A program made the position numbers and the translations under genes. Below are positions 1-8,151 of a stretch of 64,000 bases of DNA, one piece after another. Position 1 is the first letter of the stretch. Every line of letters starts with the position of its first letter. Under the pieces are notes generated by a model that was not told where the DNA came from, searched no databases, and saw only the letters and a list, made by a program, of their open reading frames with translations. This DNA is from an uncultured Lachnospiraceae bacterium (GTDB lineage: Bacteria > Bacillota > Clostridia > Lachnospirales > Lachnospiraceae): contig CAMNSD010000001.1 of assembly GCA_946554445.1 (NCBI GenBank), positions 180,411-244,410 on the forward strand, read 5' to 3'.

Positions 1-37
1 CTTTAGGATTATAAATAAAAAGCATTTTTTTATCCAT
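1..37 (-). CDS. Start of a diacylglycerol-kinase-like lipid kinase (partial)
   Basis: Only the first 12 codons are inside the window. They read MDKKMLFIYNPK, which resembles the N-terminal strand and NPKAG nucleotide loop of the diacylglycerol kinase / YegS-BmrU lipid kinase family. A GGAGG ribosome site lies just upstream of the ATG. It runs on the minus strand downstream of the crh-like gene but after a strong terminator, so it probably has its own promoter. The call rests on one short motif, so other proteins with a similar start cannot be excluded. Confidence 0.5.
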   Translation of the reverse strand, partial: MDKKMLFIYNPK

Positions 38-111
38 TATAACCTCCTCGCCGCCTTAGCTGTAAACCGTATAAATTTAAGACAATATTAGCCTTACAAT
101 AATCATATCAA

Positions 112-150
112 AAAAGGAAAAAAAAGAAAAGACGGTCTACCCGTCTTCTC
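112..150 (-). terminator. Intrinsic terminator of the hprK-crh cluster
   Basis: On the minus strand the hairpin AAGACGG / CCGTCTT is followed by a long T-rich tract (TTTTCTTTTTTTT). It lies about 50 bases past the crh-like stop codon and is well placed to end the cluster transcript. Confidence 0.85.
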
Positions 151-201
151 CAATTTCTTTATATTATGCCTGATCAAATGTCACTTGTGCCAGTTATTTC
201 C

Positions 202-456
202 TTACTTCGCGCTCAAGAATTTTTCAATCTCGGCAACAGCCGCTTCCTCATCATTTCCCTCAGCGATCACCGTCACTTCTGCACCACTCTCGAGCCCCAT
301 GCTCATCATACCCATGATACTCTTAGCGTTTACTTTTCTGTTCTCTGAGTTGATGTACACAGTACTCTCGAACTGACTTGCCACCTGCACAAGCATTGCC
401 ACCGGTCTTGCTTCCAGACCAGTTTCCAGTTTGATCTGGATAGACTTTTGAATCAT
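202..456 (-). CDS. crh: Crh-like HPr paralogue with Glu in place of the PTS histidine
   Basis: An 84-residue HPr-fold protein, the usual family length. The regulatory serine region NAKSIMGMMS (around residue 46), the HprK target in Firmicutes, is intact. The PTS phosphorylation site, normally GLHARPA, reads GLEARPVAM, so it cannot be a standard PEP-dependent phosphocarrier. Bacillus subtilis Crh, which also lacks this histidine (it has Gln) and lies beside whiA/rapZ homologues, is the closest precedent. The expected role is a CcpA co-regulator phosphorylated on serine by HprK, encoded in the same cluster. A strong AAAGGAGG site precedes the ATG. Databases will often label it simply HPr. Confidence 0.85.
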   Translation of the reverse strand: MIQKSIQIKLETGLEARPVAMLVQVASQFESTVYINSENRKVNAKSIMGMMSMGLESGAEVTVIAEGNDEEAAVAEIEKFLSAK

Positions 457-470
457 AATATTCTCCTCCT

Positions 471-1373
471 TTATGATCTGATTTTATCAGCAATTTCACT
501 CAGTCTGCGTAACCTGTGATTTACTCCCGACTTCCCCACAGGCGGTTCCAGATATTCACCCAGTTCTTTTAACGCGGCGTCCGGGTATTCCAACCGAATC
601 TCCGCCATCTGCCGCAGATTATCCGGCAGATTCTCAAATCCATACTTATCCCTGATCAACAGGATGTCCTCTATCTGCTTGGATGCCGCCGTCACCGTCT
701 TAGAGATATTGGCCGTCTCACAATTGACTCTTCTGTTGACAGAATTGCGCATCTCCTTCACAATTCGAAGGTTCTCCAGATTCATTAAAGATACATGCGC
801 CCCCATAACGTTCAGAAGATCCACGATGCCGGAGCCTTCCTTTAAATAGACCACATTGTATTTCTTGCGCCTGATGATCTTGGCCTCTATCTGAAATTCC
901 TGCAGAACCGTCTGCAGCTGCACTGCCTGCATCTTCTCATTGCAGACAAATTCCAGATGATAACTCTTCTTTGGATCGCTCATGGAACCAACACTCAGGA
1001 AAGCGCCTCTCAGATATGCCCTGGCACAACAGGAGTTTTTGATCAGAAGAACATTGACTGGTTCGGTCAAATTTAATCCCCTGTCGTCCATCCTGTTAAG
1101 ATGCAAAGCCTGTATAACCTTACCTTCCAGCGCATCATCAGGGATCAGTCTTTCTTTTCCCTGCATAACAGTTTCTATATTAAACGTTTTGCGAAGTAAT
1201 GTAAAGCATTTTCTCACAACTGCTTCATTTTCTGTATCAAGCCTAAGGTGCATATTTCCTTCACCGACAGCTGCACCAAAAAGCAAAAGACCCGTAAGTT
1301 CTGCCAACTGACAATGTCTGGCCGAACTGATATGAGCTGCAAGTTCTTCTTTGACATTTCCGGAAAAAGACAT
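471..1373 (-). CDS. whiA: DNA-binding protein WhiA
   Basis: A 300-residue protein with the WhiA layout: an N-terminal LAGLIDADG-like half (MSFSGNVKEELA start, GLLLFGA, DPKKSYHLEF) and a C-terminal helix-turn-helix half ending GKSGVNHRLRRLSEIA. WhiA acts in cell division and chromosome segregation in Firmicutes and in sporulation in Actinobacteria. It starts 12 bases after the rapZ stop, with an AAAGGAG site, and is followed closely by the crh-like gene, so the three are cotranscribed. In many Firmicutes a yvcK-type gene sits between rapZ and whiA; none is present here. Confidence 0.95.
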   Translation of the reverse strand: MSFSGNVKEELAAHISSARHCQLAELTGLLLFGAAVGEGNMHLRLDTENEAVVRKCFTLLRKTFNIETVMQGKERLIPDDALEGKVIQALHLNRMDDRGLNLTEPVNVLLIKNSCCARAYLRGAFLSVGSMSDPKKSYHLEFVCNEKMQAVQLQTVLQEFQIEAKIIRRKKYNVVYLKEGSGIVDLLNVMGAHVSLMNLENLRIVKEMRNSVNRRVNCETANISKTVTAASKQIEDILLIRDKYGFENLPDNLRQMAEIRLEYPDAALKELGEYLEPPVGKSGVNHRLRRLSEIADKIRS

Positions 1374-1385
1374 CCATTTACTCCT

Positions 1386-2240
1386 TTATCTGACATCCCG
1401 GTGATACAGTTTCGTACCATAGGTTCCATGATCTTTCATCTTTGCATAAAGCTCATTGGCAAGTGTCACGCTCCTGTGTTTACCTCCGGTACAGCCAATC
1501 CCAACCACAAGCTGATGTTTACCTTCTTTCACATAGTTGGGAATCAGAAAATCCAGCATGTCCACCAGTTTTTTTAAAAACTCCGATGCTTCCGGAAATT
1601 CCATCACATAGTCCTGTACCTCTTTATCATTACCAGTTTTATGTTTGAGTTCATCAATATAGAACGGGTTCGGAAGAAATCTGACATCAAAGACCAGATC
1701 GGCATCCGCCGGAATACCATTTTTAAAACCAAAAGATAAAATACTCACAATCAGGGAATTATATTCCTTATTGTGTATAAAAATATTGTCAATCTCTTCT
1801 TTCAATTCCCGCGTTAGGAGATTGGATGTATCAAAGATATAATCCGCCATCTGCCGAATCTCTTTTAAGGTCTCACGTTCCTTGTTCACTCCTTCTATCA
1901 CCCGGCCTTCCGGGGAAAGGGGATGCAGTCTCCTGGTCTCCTTATATCTTTTCAGAAGAACAGCATCCGAGGCCTCCATAAAGAGAATCTCAAACAGATA
2001 TCCGTTCTCTTTAAGCTTTTCTAAAATTCTGCACACCCCGTCAAAGGACTGATCGGCGCGCACATCTATTCCCAGCGCCACCTTATTCACTTCGCTGTTG
2101 GGCATCGCGATCAGTTCCACAAATTTTTCGATCAGTGCTACCGGCAGATTATCCACACAGTAGAATCCCACATCTTCCAGCATTTTCATGGCGGTCCTTT
2201 TGCCAGAACCGCTCATTCCTGTCACGATCACAAATCTCAT
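1386..2240 (-). CDS. rapZ: RapZ/YvcJ-type nucleotide-binding protein
   Basis: The start is placed at MRFVIVTGMSG, eight codons inside the longer ORF, because GGGGG lies a suitable distance upstream and family members begin this way. The protein has the P-loop N-terminal domain, FYCVDNLP, and the C-terminal GCTGGKHRSV motif typical of RapZ. In E. coli RapZ adapts RNase E to the small RNA GlmZ; in Bacillus YvcJ binds nucleotide and has a less defined role. The P-loop reads GMSGSGKRT, so arginine stands where Ser or Thr usually follows the lysine; the reverse-complemented codons (AAA AGG ACC) confirm it. Confidence 0.93.
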   Translation of the reverse strand: MRFVIVTGMSGSGKRTAMKMLEDVGFYCVDNLPVALIEKFVELIAMPNSEVNKVALGIDVRADQSFDGVCRILEKLKENGYLFEILFMEASDAVLLKRYKETRRLHPLSPEGRVIEGVNKERETLKEIRQMADYIFDTSNLLTRELKEEIDNIFIHNKEYNSLIVSILSFGFKNGIPADADLVFDVRFLPNPFYIDELKHKTGNDKEVQDYVMEFPEASEFLKKLVDMLDFLIPNYVKEGKHQLVVGIGCTGGKHRSVTLANELYAKMKDHGTYGTKLYHRDVR

Positions 2241-2272
2241 ACGTATCCCCCATGCCTTTATCAAAAACCGTA

Positions 2273-3184
2273 CTAAAAATCACCCAGAAAAATCACCTCA
2301 GGTTCCAGTGTCACATGGAATTTATCTTTCACCTTCTCCTGTACTTCCTCAATGACTTCACGGATATCCGCCGCCGCCGCATTGCCCGTATTGACTACGA
2401 ACCCGCAGTGTTTGTTAGACACCTGTGCCCCGCCAATCCGATAGCCCCGAAGACCGGCATCCATAATCAGCTTGCCCGCATAATTACCCTCCGGCCGCTT
2501 AAAGGTACTGCCAGCGCTGGGATATTCGAGAGGCTGTTTGCTCTTTCTAAGGCGTGCCAATTCTTCCATCCTCGCGCCGATCTGCGCCTGATCCCCCTCA
2601 GCCAGCTGGAACGTCACTTCCAGCACAATAAACGGTCTGTTCTTGATAATACTGGTACGGTATCCAAATTCCATCGTATCATTGTCAAGTATCATGATCT
2701 GTCCGTTCCGGTCCATCACCCGCACAGACTCCACAATCTGTTTCATCTCGCCATCATAGGCGCCCGCGTTCATAACGATCGCCCCGCCCACACTACCGGG
2801 AATCCCCGCCGCAAATTCCATGCCGGTAAGGCTGCTTGCCTTGGCCGTAGCTGCCGCCTTGGACAGCAAAGCGCCCGCCTTGGACACCATTCGACATCCT
2901 TCCACATGAACCTCAGCCATCGGTCCGTCCATCTTTACGATGATACCCCGGTAGCCCTTATCTCCCACTAACAGGTTGCTGCCGTTCCCCAGAATAAAAT
3001 ACTCCTGTTCTACCTGGTTCAAATAGGGGATCAGCTTCGCAAGTTCTTCCTCTGTCTGAACGATAACGATACACTCCGCCTCCCCGCCCACACGGAACGT
3101 GGTATATCTACTCATCGGTTCGTGAAATAATAGCCTCTCATCAGGAACGATCGTCCTGATATATTCATACATCGACGTATTCAA
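2273..3184 (-). CDS. murB: UDP-N-acetylenolpyruvoylglucosamine reductase MurB
   Basis: MurB makes UDP-N-acetylmuramate with NADPH and FAD, the second committed step of peptidoglycan precursor synthesis in the cytosol. At 303 residues it is the short type common in Firmicutes. FAD-site sequences include FRVGG, LGNGSNLL and AGIPGSVGGA; the C-terminal part carries YPSAGSTFKRPEG with the catalytic serine and a late PEVIFLG glutamate. The start is TTG, six bases after AGAGG; the next in-frame ATG, four codons in, is too far from a ribosome site. The 129-base gap to glcK contains no clear terminator. Confidence 0.96.
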   Translation of the reverse strand: MNTSMYEYIRTIVPDERLLFHEPMSRYTTFRVGGEAECIVIVQTEEELAKLIPYLNQVEQEYFILGNGSNLLVGDKGYRGIIVKMDGPMAEVHVEGCRMVSKAGALLSKAAATAKASSLTGMEFAAGIPGSVGGAIVMNAGAYDGEMKQIVESVRVMDRNGQIMILDNDTMEFGYRTSIIKNRPFIVLEVTFQLAEGDQAQIGARMEELARLRKSKQPLEYPSAGSTFKRPEGNYAGKLIMDAGLRGYRIGGAQVSNKHCGFVVNTGNAAAADIREVIEEVQEKVKDKFHVTLEPEVIFLGDF

Positions 3185-3313
3185 TCTCTACCTCTGCTTC
3201 TTAAACTTCCTGTTCTATCTATATTCTCTCTTAGCATGTTCTGTTCCGCATAAATTATGTACAAGGCACATGCTATCCCTAACAAGTGCCCTGTCTATAA
3301 ATGCTGTTTTATT

Positions 3314-4252
3314 TTAATCCAAGACCATCCGCGCGGCACCATAAATGCCCGCATCATTACCAAGCGTAGCCAACGCAAATTTTGCGTCCTTGCATCCGTG
3401 GAACACCGTCCTCTCAAAAGGCGGTTTGATATAATCAAACAAAATCTCCCCGGCCTTAGACACGCCGCCGCCAATCACAAAGATTTCCGGATTGACCACA
3501 CCTGCAATGACTCCCAGCCCCTTTCCAAGATACTCACCAAAAGCACATGCCACCTCGATTGCAAGCCCGTCTCCCGCCTTAACAGCGTCGAACACCGTCT
3601 TGGCAGATACTTCGCCCGTCCGCAGGACACTGTCCTTATCACTGGCCTTTAAAGCCCTGTTCGCCAGTCTGGTGATACCCGTAGCGGAAGCATACTCCTC
3701 AAGGCATCCAAAATTACCACAGTTGCAGGCCTCCGTCTCATTATCCTCCACATGAATATGGCCAATCTCGCCGCCAGCCCCTGTAGAACCGGTCATGATT
3801 TCACCATTGATAATGATACCGCCGCCCACGCCGGTTCCCAGTGTAACCGCCACCAGATTCTTATGCCCCTGGCCACCGCCTTTCCACATTTCGCCCAAAG
3901 CCGCCACATTGGCGTCATTCCCGCACTCCACTCTCATACCATCCAGAAGCGTGGTAAGATTCTCCTTGAGGTTAAACATGTTCCAGCCAAGATTAACGGC
4001 CCTGTGCACGATACCATAGCCGTCTACCGGTCCCGGCACCCCGACGCCCACGCCTGCCACATCTTCTTTGATGATAGATTTCTCCGCCATTTTAGCCTTG
4101 ACACTTTGCGCAATGTCAGGAAGGATCAACTCCCCGCTGTTTTCTGTCCGCGTGGGAATTTCCCATTTATCGACTACCATACCGTTTAAATCAAACAACC
4201 CCAGTTTAACAGTGGTACCGCCCACATCTATCCCAAATACATAACTTTCCAT
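3314..4252 (-). CDS. glcK: ROK-family glucokinase
   Basis: Phosphorylates glucose with ATP in the cytosol. DVGGTTVKLGLFD is the ATP phosphate-binding loop, GNDANVAALGE holds the catalytic aspartate, and ACNCGNFGCLE is the ROK zinc-binding cysteine cluster. The length (312 residues) suits the family. The track starts at a TTG two codons upstream; the ATG is preferred because GAGAGGGG lies eight bases before it. Its place between hprK and murB links glucose entry into glycolysis with catabolite signalling. The upstream 114 bases contain three tandem AATAAAA-type runs of unknown meaning. Confidence 0.93.
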   Translation of the reverse strand: MESYVFGIDVGGTTVKLGLFDLNGMVVDKWEIPTRTENSGELILPDIAQSVKAKMAEKSIIKEDVAGVGVGVPGPVDGYGIVHRAVNLGWNMFNLKENLTTLLDGMRVECGNDANVAALGEMWKGGGQGHKNLVAVTLGTGVGGGIIINGEIMTGSTGAGGEIGHIHVEDNETEACNCGNFGCLEEYASATGITRLANRALKASDKDSVLRTGEVSAKTVFDAVKAGDGLAIEVACAFGEYLGKGLGVIAGVVNPEIFVIGGGVSKAGEILFDYIKPPFERTVFHGCKDAKFALATLGNDAGIYGAARMVLD

Positions 4253-4366
4253 CTCCAATACCCCTCTCTTTCCTTTTTGGTTTTTATTGGTTTTATTGAT
4301 TTTTATTGTTTCCTATCAATACTTATCTTTTAATGCTTATCTCCCTGACAGCATCCCGGTCTAGCA

Positions 4367-5305
4367 CTATTCGTCCTCTTCCCGTCCCCGCGCCAAGGAG
4401 TTCTGTACCCGTTTGTACAACTCCTGCGCCGCATTATAACCCATCTTTTTCTGACGGTGATTGACTGCGGCCGATTCACAGATGATCGCCAGATTACGCC
4501 CCGGCCTGATGGGAATATTATGACAGACTACCTTATTGCCTAGATACTCCGTGTATTCTTCCTCCAATCCAAGACGATCGTACTCTTTATCCTTATCCCA
4601 GTCCTCCAACCGAATGACTAGGTCAATATTCTGTGTGTCCCTGACGCTGGAAGCGCCAAACAAAGCCTTCACGTCCACAATACCGATACCGCGCAGTTCA
4701 ATAAAGTGCTTCGTGATATCCGGTGCGGAACCAATCAGCGTATCCTCGCTCACTCTCCTCAATTCCACCACATCATCCGTCACCAGACGGTGTCCTCTCT
4801 TGATCAACTCAAGCGCCGCCTCGGACTTACCAATGCCACTCTCGCCCGTAATCAACACACCTTCACCATATACATCCACCAACACACCATGCACCGAGAT
4901 ACAGGGCGCAAGCTTCACATTCAGCCAACGGATAACTTCTGCCATACACGCGGAAGTGGCCTTCTTGCTCATCAAAAGCGGTACACCGTATTTGACCGCA
5001 ATCTCCCGGAACAGATCGTTCGGATACAGTTCCCGACAGAATACAATACCCGGAATAGGGTTATTTAACAATTTTTCATAAATCTCCCTCTGCCTGTCCT
5101 GCTCCAGGGCATTCATATACGAATATTCCACAAACCCCACAATCTGCAGGCGCGTTGTCTCAAAATGTTCAAAATACCCCGCCATCTGTAAGGCCGGCCT
5201 GTTGATATCCGGCTGTGTCACCTTGATTTTGGAAATATCAATCTCCGGTGTAAGATTCTCCCACTTGAATTTCTCGATTACTTTTGTCAGATTAATGCTC
5301 GCCAT
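4367..5305 (-). CDS. hprK: HPr kinase/phosphorylase
   Basis: A 312-residue bifunctional enzyme that phosphorylates and dephosphorylates the regulatory serine of HPr and Crh in response to glycolytic intermediates. The P-loop GESGIGKSEAALEL (about residues 154-167), the following RGHRLVTDDVVELRR segment, the ELRGIGIVDVK family signature and C-terminal PIRPGRNLA are all intact. A GGAG site precedes the ATG. It is the promoter-proximal gene of the cluster, and its likely substrate, the crh-like protein, is encoded at the far end. Confidence 0.96.
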   Translation of the reverse strand: MASINLTKVIEKFKWENLTPEIDISKIKVTQPDINRPALQMAGYFEHFETTRLQIVGFVEYSYMNALEQDRQREIYEKLLNNPIPGIVFCRELYPNDLFREIAVKYGVPLLMSKKATSACMAEVIRWLNVKLAPCISVHGVLVDVYGEGVLITGESGIGKSEAALELIKRGHRLVTDDVVELRRVSEDTLIGSAPDITKHFIELRGIGIVDVKALFGASSVRDTQNIDLVIRLEDWDKDKEYDRLGLEEEYTEYLGNKVVCHNIPIRPGRNLAIICESAAVNHRQKKMGYNAAQELYKRVQNSLARGREEDE

Positions 5306-5347
5306 TTCCTTCTCCTTGTGATCGGTGTGATAATATTTACTAATCCA

Positions 5348-5371
5348 AACCTGCGTCTACTATATTATAAT
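5348..5371. repeat. Leader repeat, copy 1 (upstream of hprK)
   Basis: This 24-base stretch beginning AACCTGCGTCTA matches 20 of 24 positions with copy 2 at 5440-5463. On the minus strand each copy reads as an AT-rich -10-like sequence (TATAGT or TACAAT) followed by AGACGCAGGTT, suggesting a duplicated promoter/leader segment ahead of hprK. Confidence 0.6.
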
Positions 5372-5401
5372 CACAAATGCTGTAATCCTTGGCAACTTCA
5401 G

Positions 5402-5424
5402 CAAGAATTGCATCGCAATTCTTG
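5402..5424. repeat. Perfect 10-bp hairpin
   Basis: CAAGAATTGC and GCAATTCTTG flank a three-base loop. It directly abuts a second perfect hairpin, which together resemble a paired REP-like intergenic element. No T tract follows on either strand, so a simple intrinsic terminator is unlikely. Confidence 0.65.
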
Positions 5425-5450
5425 AGACGCAGGTTGCCGAACCTGCGTCT
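5425..5450. repeat. Perfect 11-bp hairpin, second of a pair
   Basis: AGACGCAGGTT and AACCTGCGTCT flank a GCCG loop. Its right arm is the start of leader repeat copy 2. It could be a protein-binding site, an RNA structure in the hprK leader or a REP-like repeat; the sequence alone does not decide. Confidence 0.65.
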
Positions 5451-5463
5451 ATTGTATCATATT
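5440..5463. repeat. Leader repeat, copy 2
   Basis: Begins AACCTGCGTCTA like copy 1 and differs at four positions. It overlaps the right arm of the second hairpin and ends just before the yoeB terminator. Confidence 0.6.
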
Positions 5464-5484
5464 AAAAAAGGGGGCGCAATACAG
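5461..5484. repeat. Direct repeat flanking the toxin-antitoxin pair, left copy
   Basis: ATTAAAAAAGGGGGCGCAAT followed by ACAG matches the right copy (6160-6185) with one substitution and two single-base length differences. It forms the 3' arm and T tract of the yoeB terminator. The matching piece beside uvrC suggests the module lies between two copies of a former uvrC-side terminator. Confidence 0.6.
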
Positions 5485-5507
5485 GACTGTTGCCCTGTGC
5501 GCTCCCC
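5463..5507 (-). terminator. Intrinsic terminator after yoeB
   Basis: On the minus strand GGGGAGCGCACAGGG pairs with CCTGTATTGCGCCCCC and is followed by TTTTTTAAT. It starts a few bases past the yoeB stop and insulates hprK from the toxin-antitoxin transcript. Confidence 0.88.
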
Positions 5508-5511
5508 TGTC

Positions 5512-5772
5512 TCAATCTTCATAATGTCCTTTGCAAGACGCTATAATGACAGCCCCATCCTTTTCTCGATAAACAATCCGATTAACTTCGTCGATTCTTC
5601 TGCTCCACCATCCACTCAAATTATTCTTCAATGGCTCCGGTTTCCCAATTCCTTCGTAACAATCTCTTTGTATATCTTTAATCAATGTATTGATTCTTTT
5701 TAATATCTTCTTATCCTGTATCTGCCACTCGACATACTCTTCCCAGGCATGTTCCTCCCAAAGTATTTTCAT
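5512..5772 (-). CDS. yoeB: YoeB-type mRNA interferase toxin
   Basis: An 86-residue Txe/YoeB-family protein. MKILWEEHAWEEYVEWQ, RINTLIKDI, GKPEPLKNNLSGWWSRRID and a C-terminal CKGHYED are the family hallmarks, with the catalytic-type Glu, Arg and His retained. YoeB toxins cleave mRNA at the ribosomal A site. The start lies three bases after the antitoxin stop, so translation is coupled. A terminator follows at once. The length is normal and no sign of decay is seen. Confidence 0.92.
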   Translation of the reverse strand: MKILWEEHAWEEYVEWQIQDKKILKRINTLIKDIQRDCYEGIGKPEPLKNNLSGWWSRRIDEVNRIVYREKDGAVIIASCKGHYED

Positions 5773-5775
5773 ACA

Positions 5776-6036
5776 TTAATCCTCAATCAGTTCATGCTCA
5801 ACAAGAACCGCTTTCCCTGATTCAATATCGCCTATCACTTTCTTTAAATAAGCCATATTACTGTCAGAATAAAAAGGATCTACGGATACATCAAAAGGAA
5901 TTCTTTTTTCCCTCGTCATTTTCTTCGCAAATATGGTAAACGCTGCCGTCATACTCAACCCTAAATCTTTGCAGGTTTCTTCCATATTCTTTTTCAATTC
6001 CTCATCCATCCGAAAATTAATCATTGCCTGTGCCAT
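5776..6036 (-). CDS. relB: RelB/DinJ-family antitoxin
   Basis: An 86-residue antitoxin. The N-terminal MINFRMDEELKKNMEETC segment is the ribbon-helix-helix DNA-binding part, with GLSMTAAFTIFAKKM as its second helix; the acidic C-terminal tail (IESGKAVLVEHELIED) would neutralise YoeB. AAGGAG precedes the ATG. It is the first gene of the pair and would repress its own promoter, as usual in type II systems. Confidence 0.9.
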   Translation of the reverse strand: MAQAMINFRMDEELKKNMEETCKDLGLSMTAAFTIFAKKMTREKRIPFDVSVDPFYSDSNMAYLKKVIGDIESGKAVLVEHELIED

Positions 6037-6069
6037 ATCTGATACTCCTTTTCCCTTTTCTATAATTTT

Positions 6070-6098
6070 ATAATATCACTCACCCATTTATTTGTAAA
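6070..6098 (-). promoter_or_regulatory. Promoter of relB-yoeB
   Basis: On the minus strand TTTACA and TATTAT are separated by 17 bases, about 35-60 bases ahead of the relB start. The AT-rich flank would be a natural place for autorepression by RelB. Confidence 0.65.
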
Positions 6099-6159
6099 GC
6101 ATTTGTTATATATATGCTTTACATTATTATTTTCAATTTCTGTAGCAATATTCTTAAAA

Positions 6160-6185
6160 ATTAGAAAAGGGGGGCGCAATAACAG
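6160..6185. repeat. Direct repeat flanking the toxin-antitoxin pair, right copy
   Basis: ATTAGAAAAGGGGGGCGCAA, continuing TAACAG, lies directly after the uvrC stop (minus strand). It matches the left copy but lacks the partner arm needed for a hairpin, so uvrC seems to have lost its own terminator stem. Confidence 0.6.
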
Positions 6186-6189
6186 TTTT

Positions 6190-8058
6190 TCATCTTTCTT
6201 CCGCCCGGAAAAACTCATAAATCTGTTTCCCGATATGTTCCGGAATCTCCGGCACCTCGCACAGCCGCTCCACCGATGCTTCTTTAATCTCATTAATGGA
6301 GCCAAAATGCCGCATCAACGCCTTCCGTCTGGCCGGCCCCACTCCCGGAATCTCATCCAATACAGACTTCACCTGGGCTTTGGAGCGCAGTGACCTATGG
6401 TACTCGATGGCGAAACGATGGGCCTCATCCTGAATCCTGGTGATCAGTTTAAAGCCCTCCGAATGGGTGTCAATGGGAATCTCCACATTCTGATAATACA
6501 AACCTCTGGTGCGGTGGTTATCATCCTTCACCATCCCGCACACCGGAATATCCAAATGCAGTTCCGCCAGCACCTGCAGGGCAATATTCACCTGCCCCCT
6601 GCCGCCGTCCATCAACAGCAGGTTCGGGAACTTGGTAAAGCTGCCAAAAGCATGGTCCACCTCTTTACGGGTTAAATCTTCTTTCTCTTCCATACCGTGT
6701 ACAAACCGTCTGGTAAGTACCTCCCGCATGCAGGCGTAGTCATCCGGCCCGGACACAGACTGAATCCGGAACTTACGATAATCGCTGCGCTTGGCCTTTC
6801 CCTTTTCAAAAACTACCATGGAACCCACATTGGCAAAACCGCTGATGTTGGAAATATCATAAGCCTCCATCCGGCTCACATCTTCTAACTCAAGAAGCGC
6901 CGCAATCTCTTTCATGGCGCCGATCGTGCGCCCCTCTTCCCGGCGGATGCGCTCCTTATCCTGGCTCAAAATGAGGTTGGCGTTCTGCGCCGCCAATTCC
7001 ACCAGTTTCTCCTTCGCACCCTTTCTTGGCACCCTGATATATACCCGACTTCCCTTTCTGGCGGAAAGCCATTTTTCCAGAATCTCTAAGTCCTCTATCT
7101 CCTCCTGCAGCATCAGTTCTTTGGGAATATAAGGTGTTCCCGCATAGAACTGTTTGACAAAATCCAGAAGAATCTGGGCTGTATTATATCCCTCCACATG
7201 TGTCATATAGAAGTGTTCCCTGCCGATTAGCTTGCCATCCCGGACAAAGAATACCTGCACCACCGCGTCATGCTCATCCTTCGCCAGGGCAATGATATCC
7301 TTATCCTCCCCGTCGCTGTCCGTAATCTTCTGCTTCTGGGCCACGCTCTTGACGCTGTTATATAAATCCCGGAATCTGGCGGCCTCCTCAAATTCCATAT
7401 TTTCTGACGCCAATGTCATTTTTTCTTCCAAATCTTTCAGAATCGGTCTGTAATTGCCATTCAAGAAATCCAGCGCCTGCTCCACCTTTTCCCGGTATTC
7501 TTCCTTACTGATATAACCCTGACAGGGCGCCGCACACTGTTTGATATGATAATTCAGACAAGGCCGTTCCAGGCCGATGTCCCGCGGCAGTTTCCGGTTA
7601 CAGGTCTTAAGCTGATACAATTTGTTCATCAGATCAATGGTATCTTTTACCGCCGCCGCACTGGTATAGGGGCCAAAGTATTTCGACCGGTCCTTTTTCA
7701 TTTCCCTAGAAAAAAGAATCCGCGGAAACTCCTCCCCCATGGTGACCTTGATGTAAGGATAGGTCTTATCATCCTTGAGCATGGTGTTGTACTTGGGGCT
7801 GTATTCTTTGATAAGGTTATTCTCCAACACCAGTGCCTCTAACTCGGAATCTGTCACGATATACTCAAACCGTGCGATCTGTTCCACCATCTTGTCAATC
7901 TGCGGGCCCCTTCCCACGATCTTACGAAAATAGGAGCGCACGCGATTGTGCAGATTTACGGCCTTGCCCACATAGATGATCGTATCATTCCCGTCATGCA
8001 TCAGATAGACGCCCGGTGAGTTCGGGAGTTTTTTCAGTTCTTCTTCAAAATCAAACAT
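6190..8058 (-). CDS. uvrC: Excinuclease ABC subunit C
   Basis: A 622-residue UvrC, full length. It makes the dual incisions in nucleotide excision repair with UvrB. The N-terminal GIY-YIG nuclease ([21 protein letters not shown]), the UVR domain near residues 200-240, the RNase H-like 5' nuclease core ([32 protein letters not shown]) and tandem helix-hairpin-helix motifs ([21 protein letters not shown]) are all present. An AGAGGG site precedes the ATG. Its 3' end lies at the right-hand repeat of the toxin-antitoxin block. Confidence 0.97.
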   Translation of the reverse strand: MFDFEEELKKLPNSPGVYLMHDGNDTIIYVGKAVNLHNRVRSYFRKIVGRGPQIDKMVEQIARFEYIVTDSELEALVLENNLIKEYSPKYNTMLKDDKTYPYIKVTMGEEFPRILFSREMKKDRSKYFGPYTSAAAVKDTIDLMNKLYQLKTCNRKLPRDIGLERPCLNYHIKQCAAPCQGYISKEEYREKVEQALDFLNGNYRPILKDLEEKMTLASENMEFEEAARFRDLYNSVKSVAQKQKITDSDGEDKDIIALAKDEHDAVVQVFFVRDGKLIGREHFYMTHVEGYNTAQILLDFVKQFYAGTPYIPKELMLQEEIEDLEILEKWLSARKGSRVYIRVPRKGAKEKLVELAAQNANLILSQDKERIRREEGRTIGAMKEIAALLELEDVSRMEAYDISNISGFANVGSMVVFEKGKAKRSDYRKFRIQSVSGPDDYACMREVLTRRFVHGMEEKEDLTRKEVDHAFGSFTKFPNLLLMDGGRGQVNIALQVLAELHLDIPVCGMVKDDNHRTRGLYYQNVEIPIDTHSEGFKLITRIQDEAHRFAIEYHRSLRSKAQVKSVLDEIPGVGPARRKALMRHFGSINEIKEASVERLCEVPEIPEHIGKQIYEFFRAEER

Positions 8059-8100
8059 CTTCTTTTCCCTCTGCCAGTTTTATCTATCATAAATTGTACT

Positions 8101-8140
8101 GGAATAAACAGGGCAAAGTCAATCATAGACTTTGCCCTGT
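8101..8140 (-). terminator. Terminator after ftsH
   Basis: A 13-bp perfect stem, ACAGGGCAAAGTC / GACTTTGCCCTGT, lies about ten bases past the ftsH stop. The minus-strand tail (TTTATTCC) is only a short T run, so termination may be partial. Confidence 0.7.
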
Positions 8141-8151
8141 ATTATGCCTTC

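Noticed and set aside
2135-2971. 278-residue plus-strand ORF opposite murB
   Set aside because: Antisense to murB and rapZ, whose motifs are unmistakable.
5402-5450. CRISPR-like or tRNA-like structure upstream of hprK
   Set aside because: Only two adjacent hairpins and no spacer array; no cloverleaf or CCA-end pattern.
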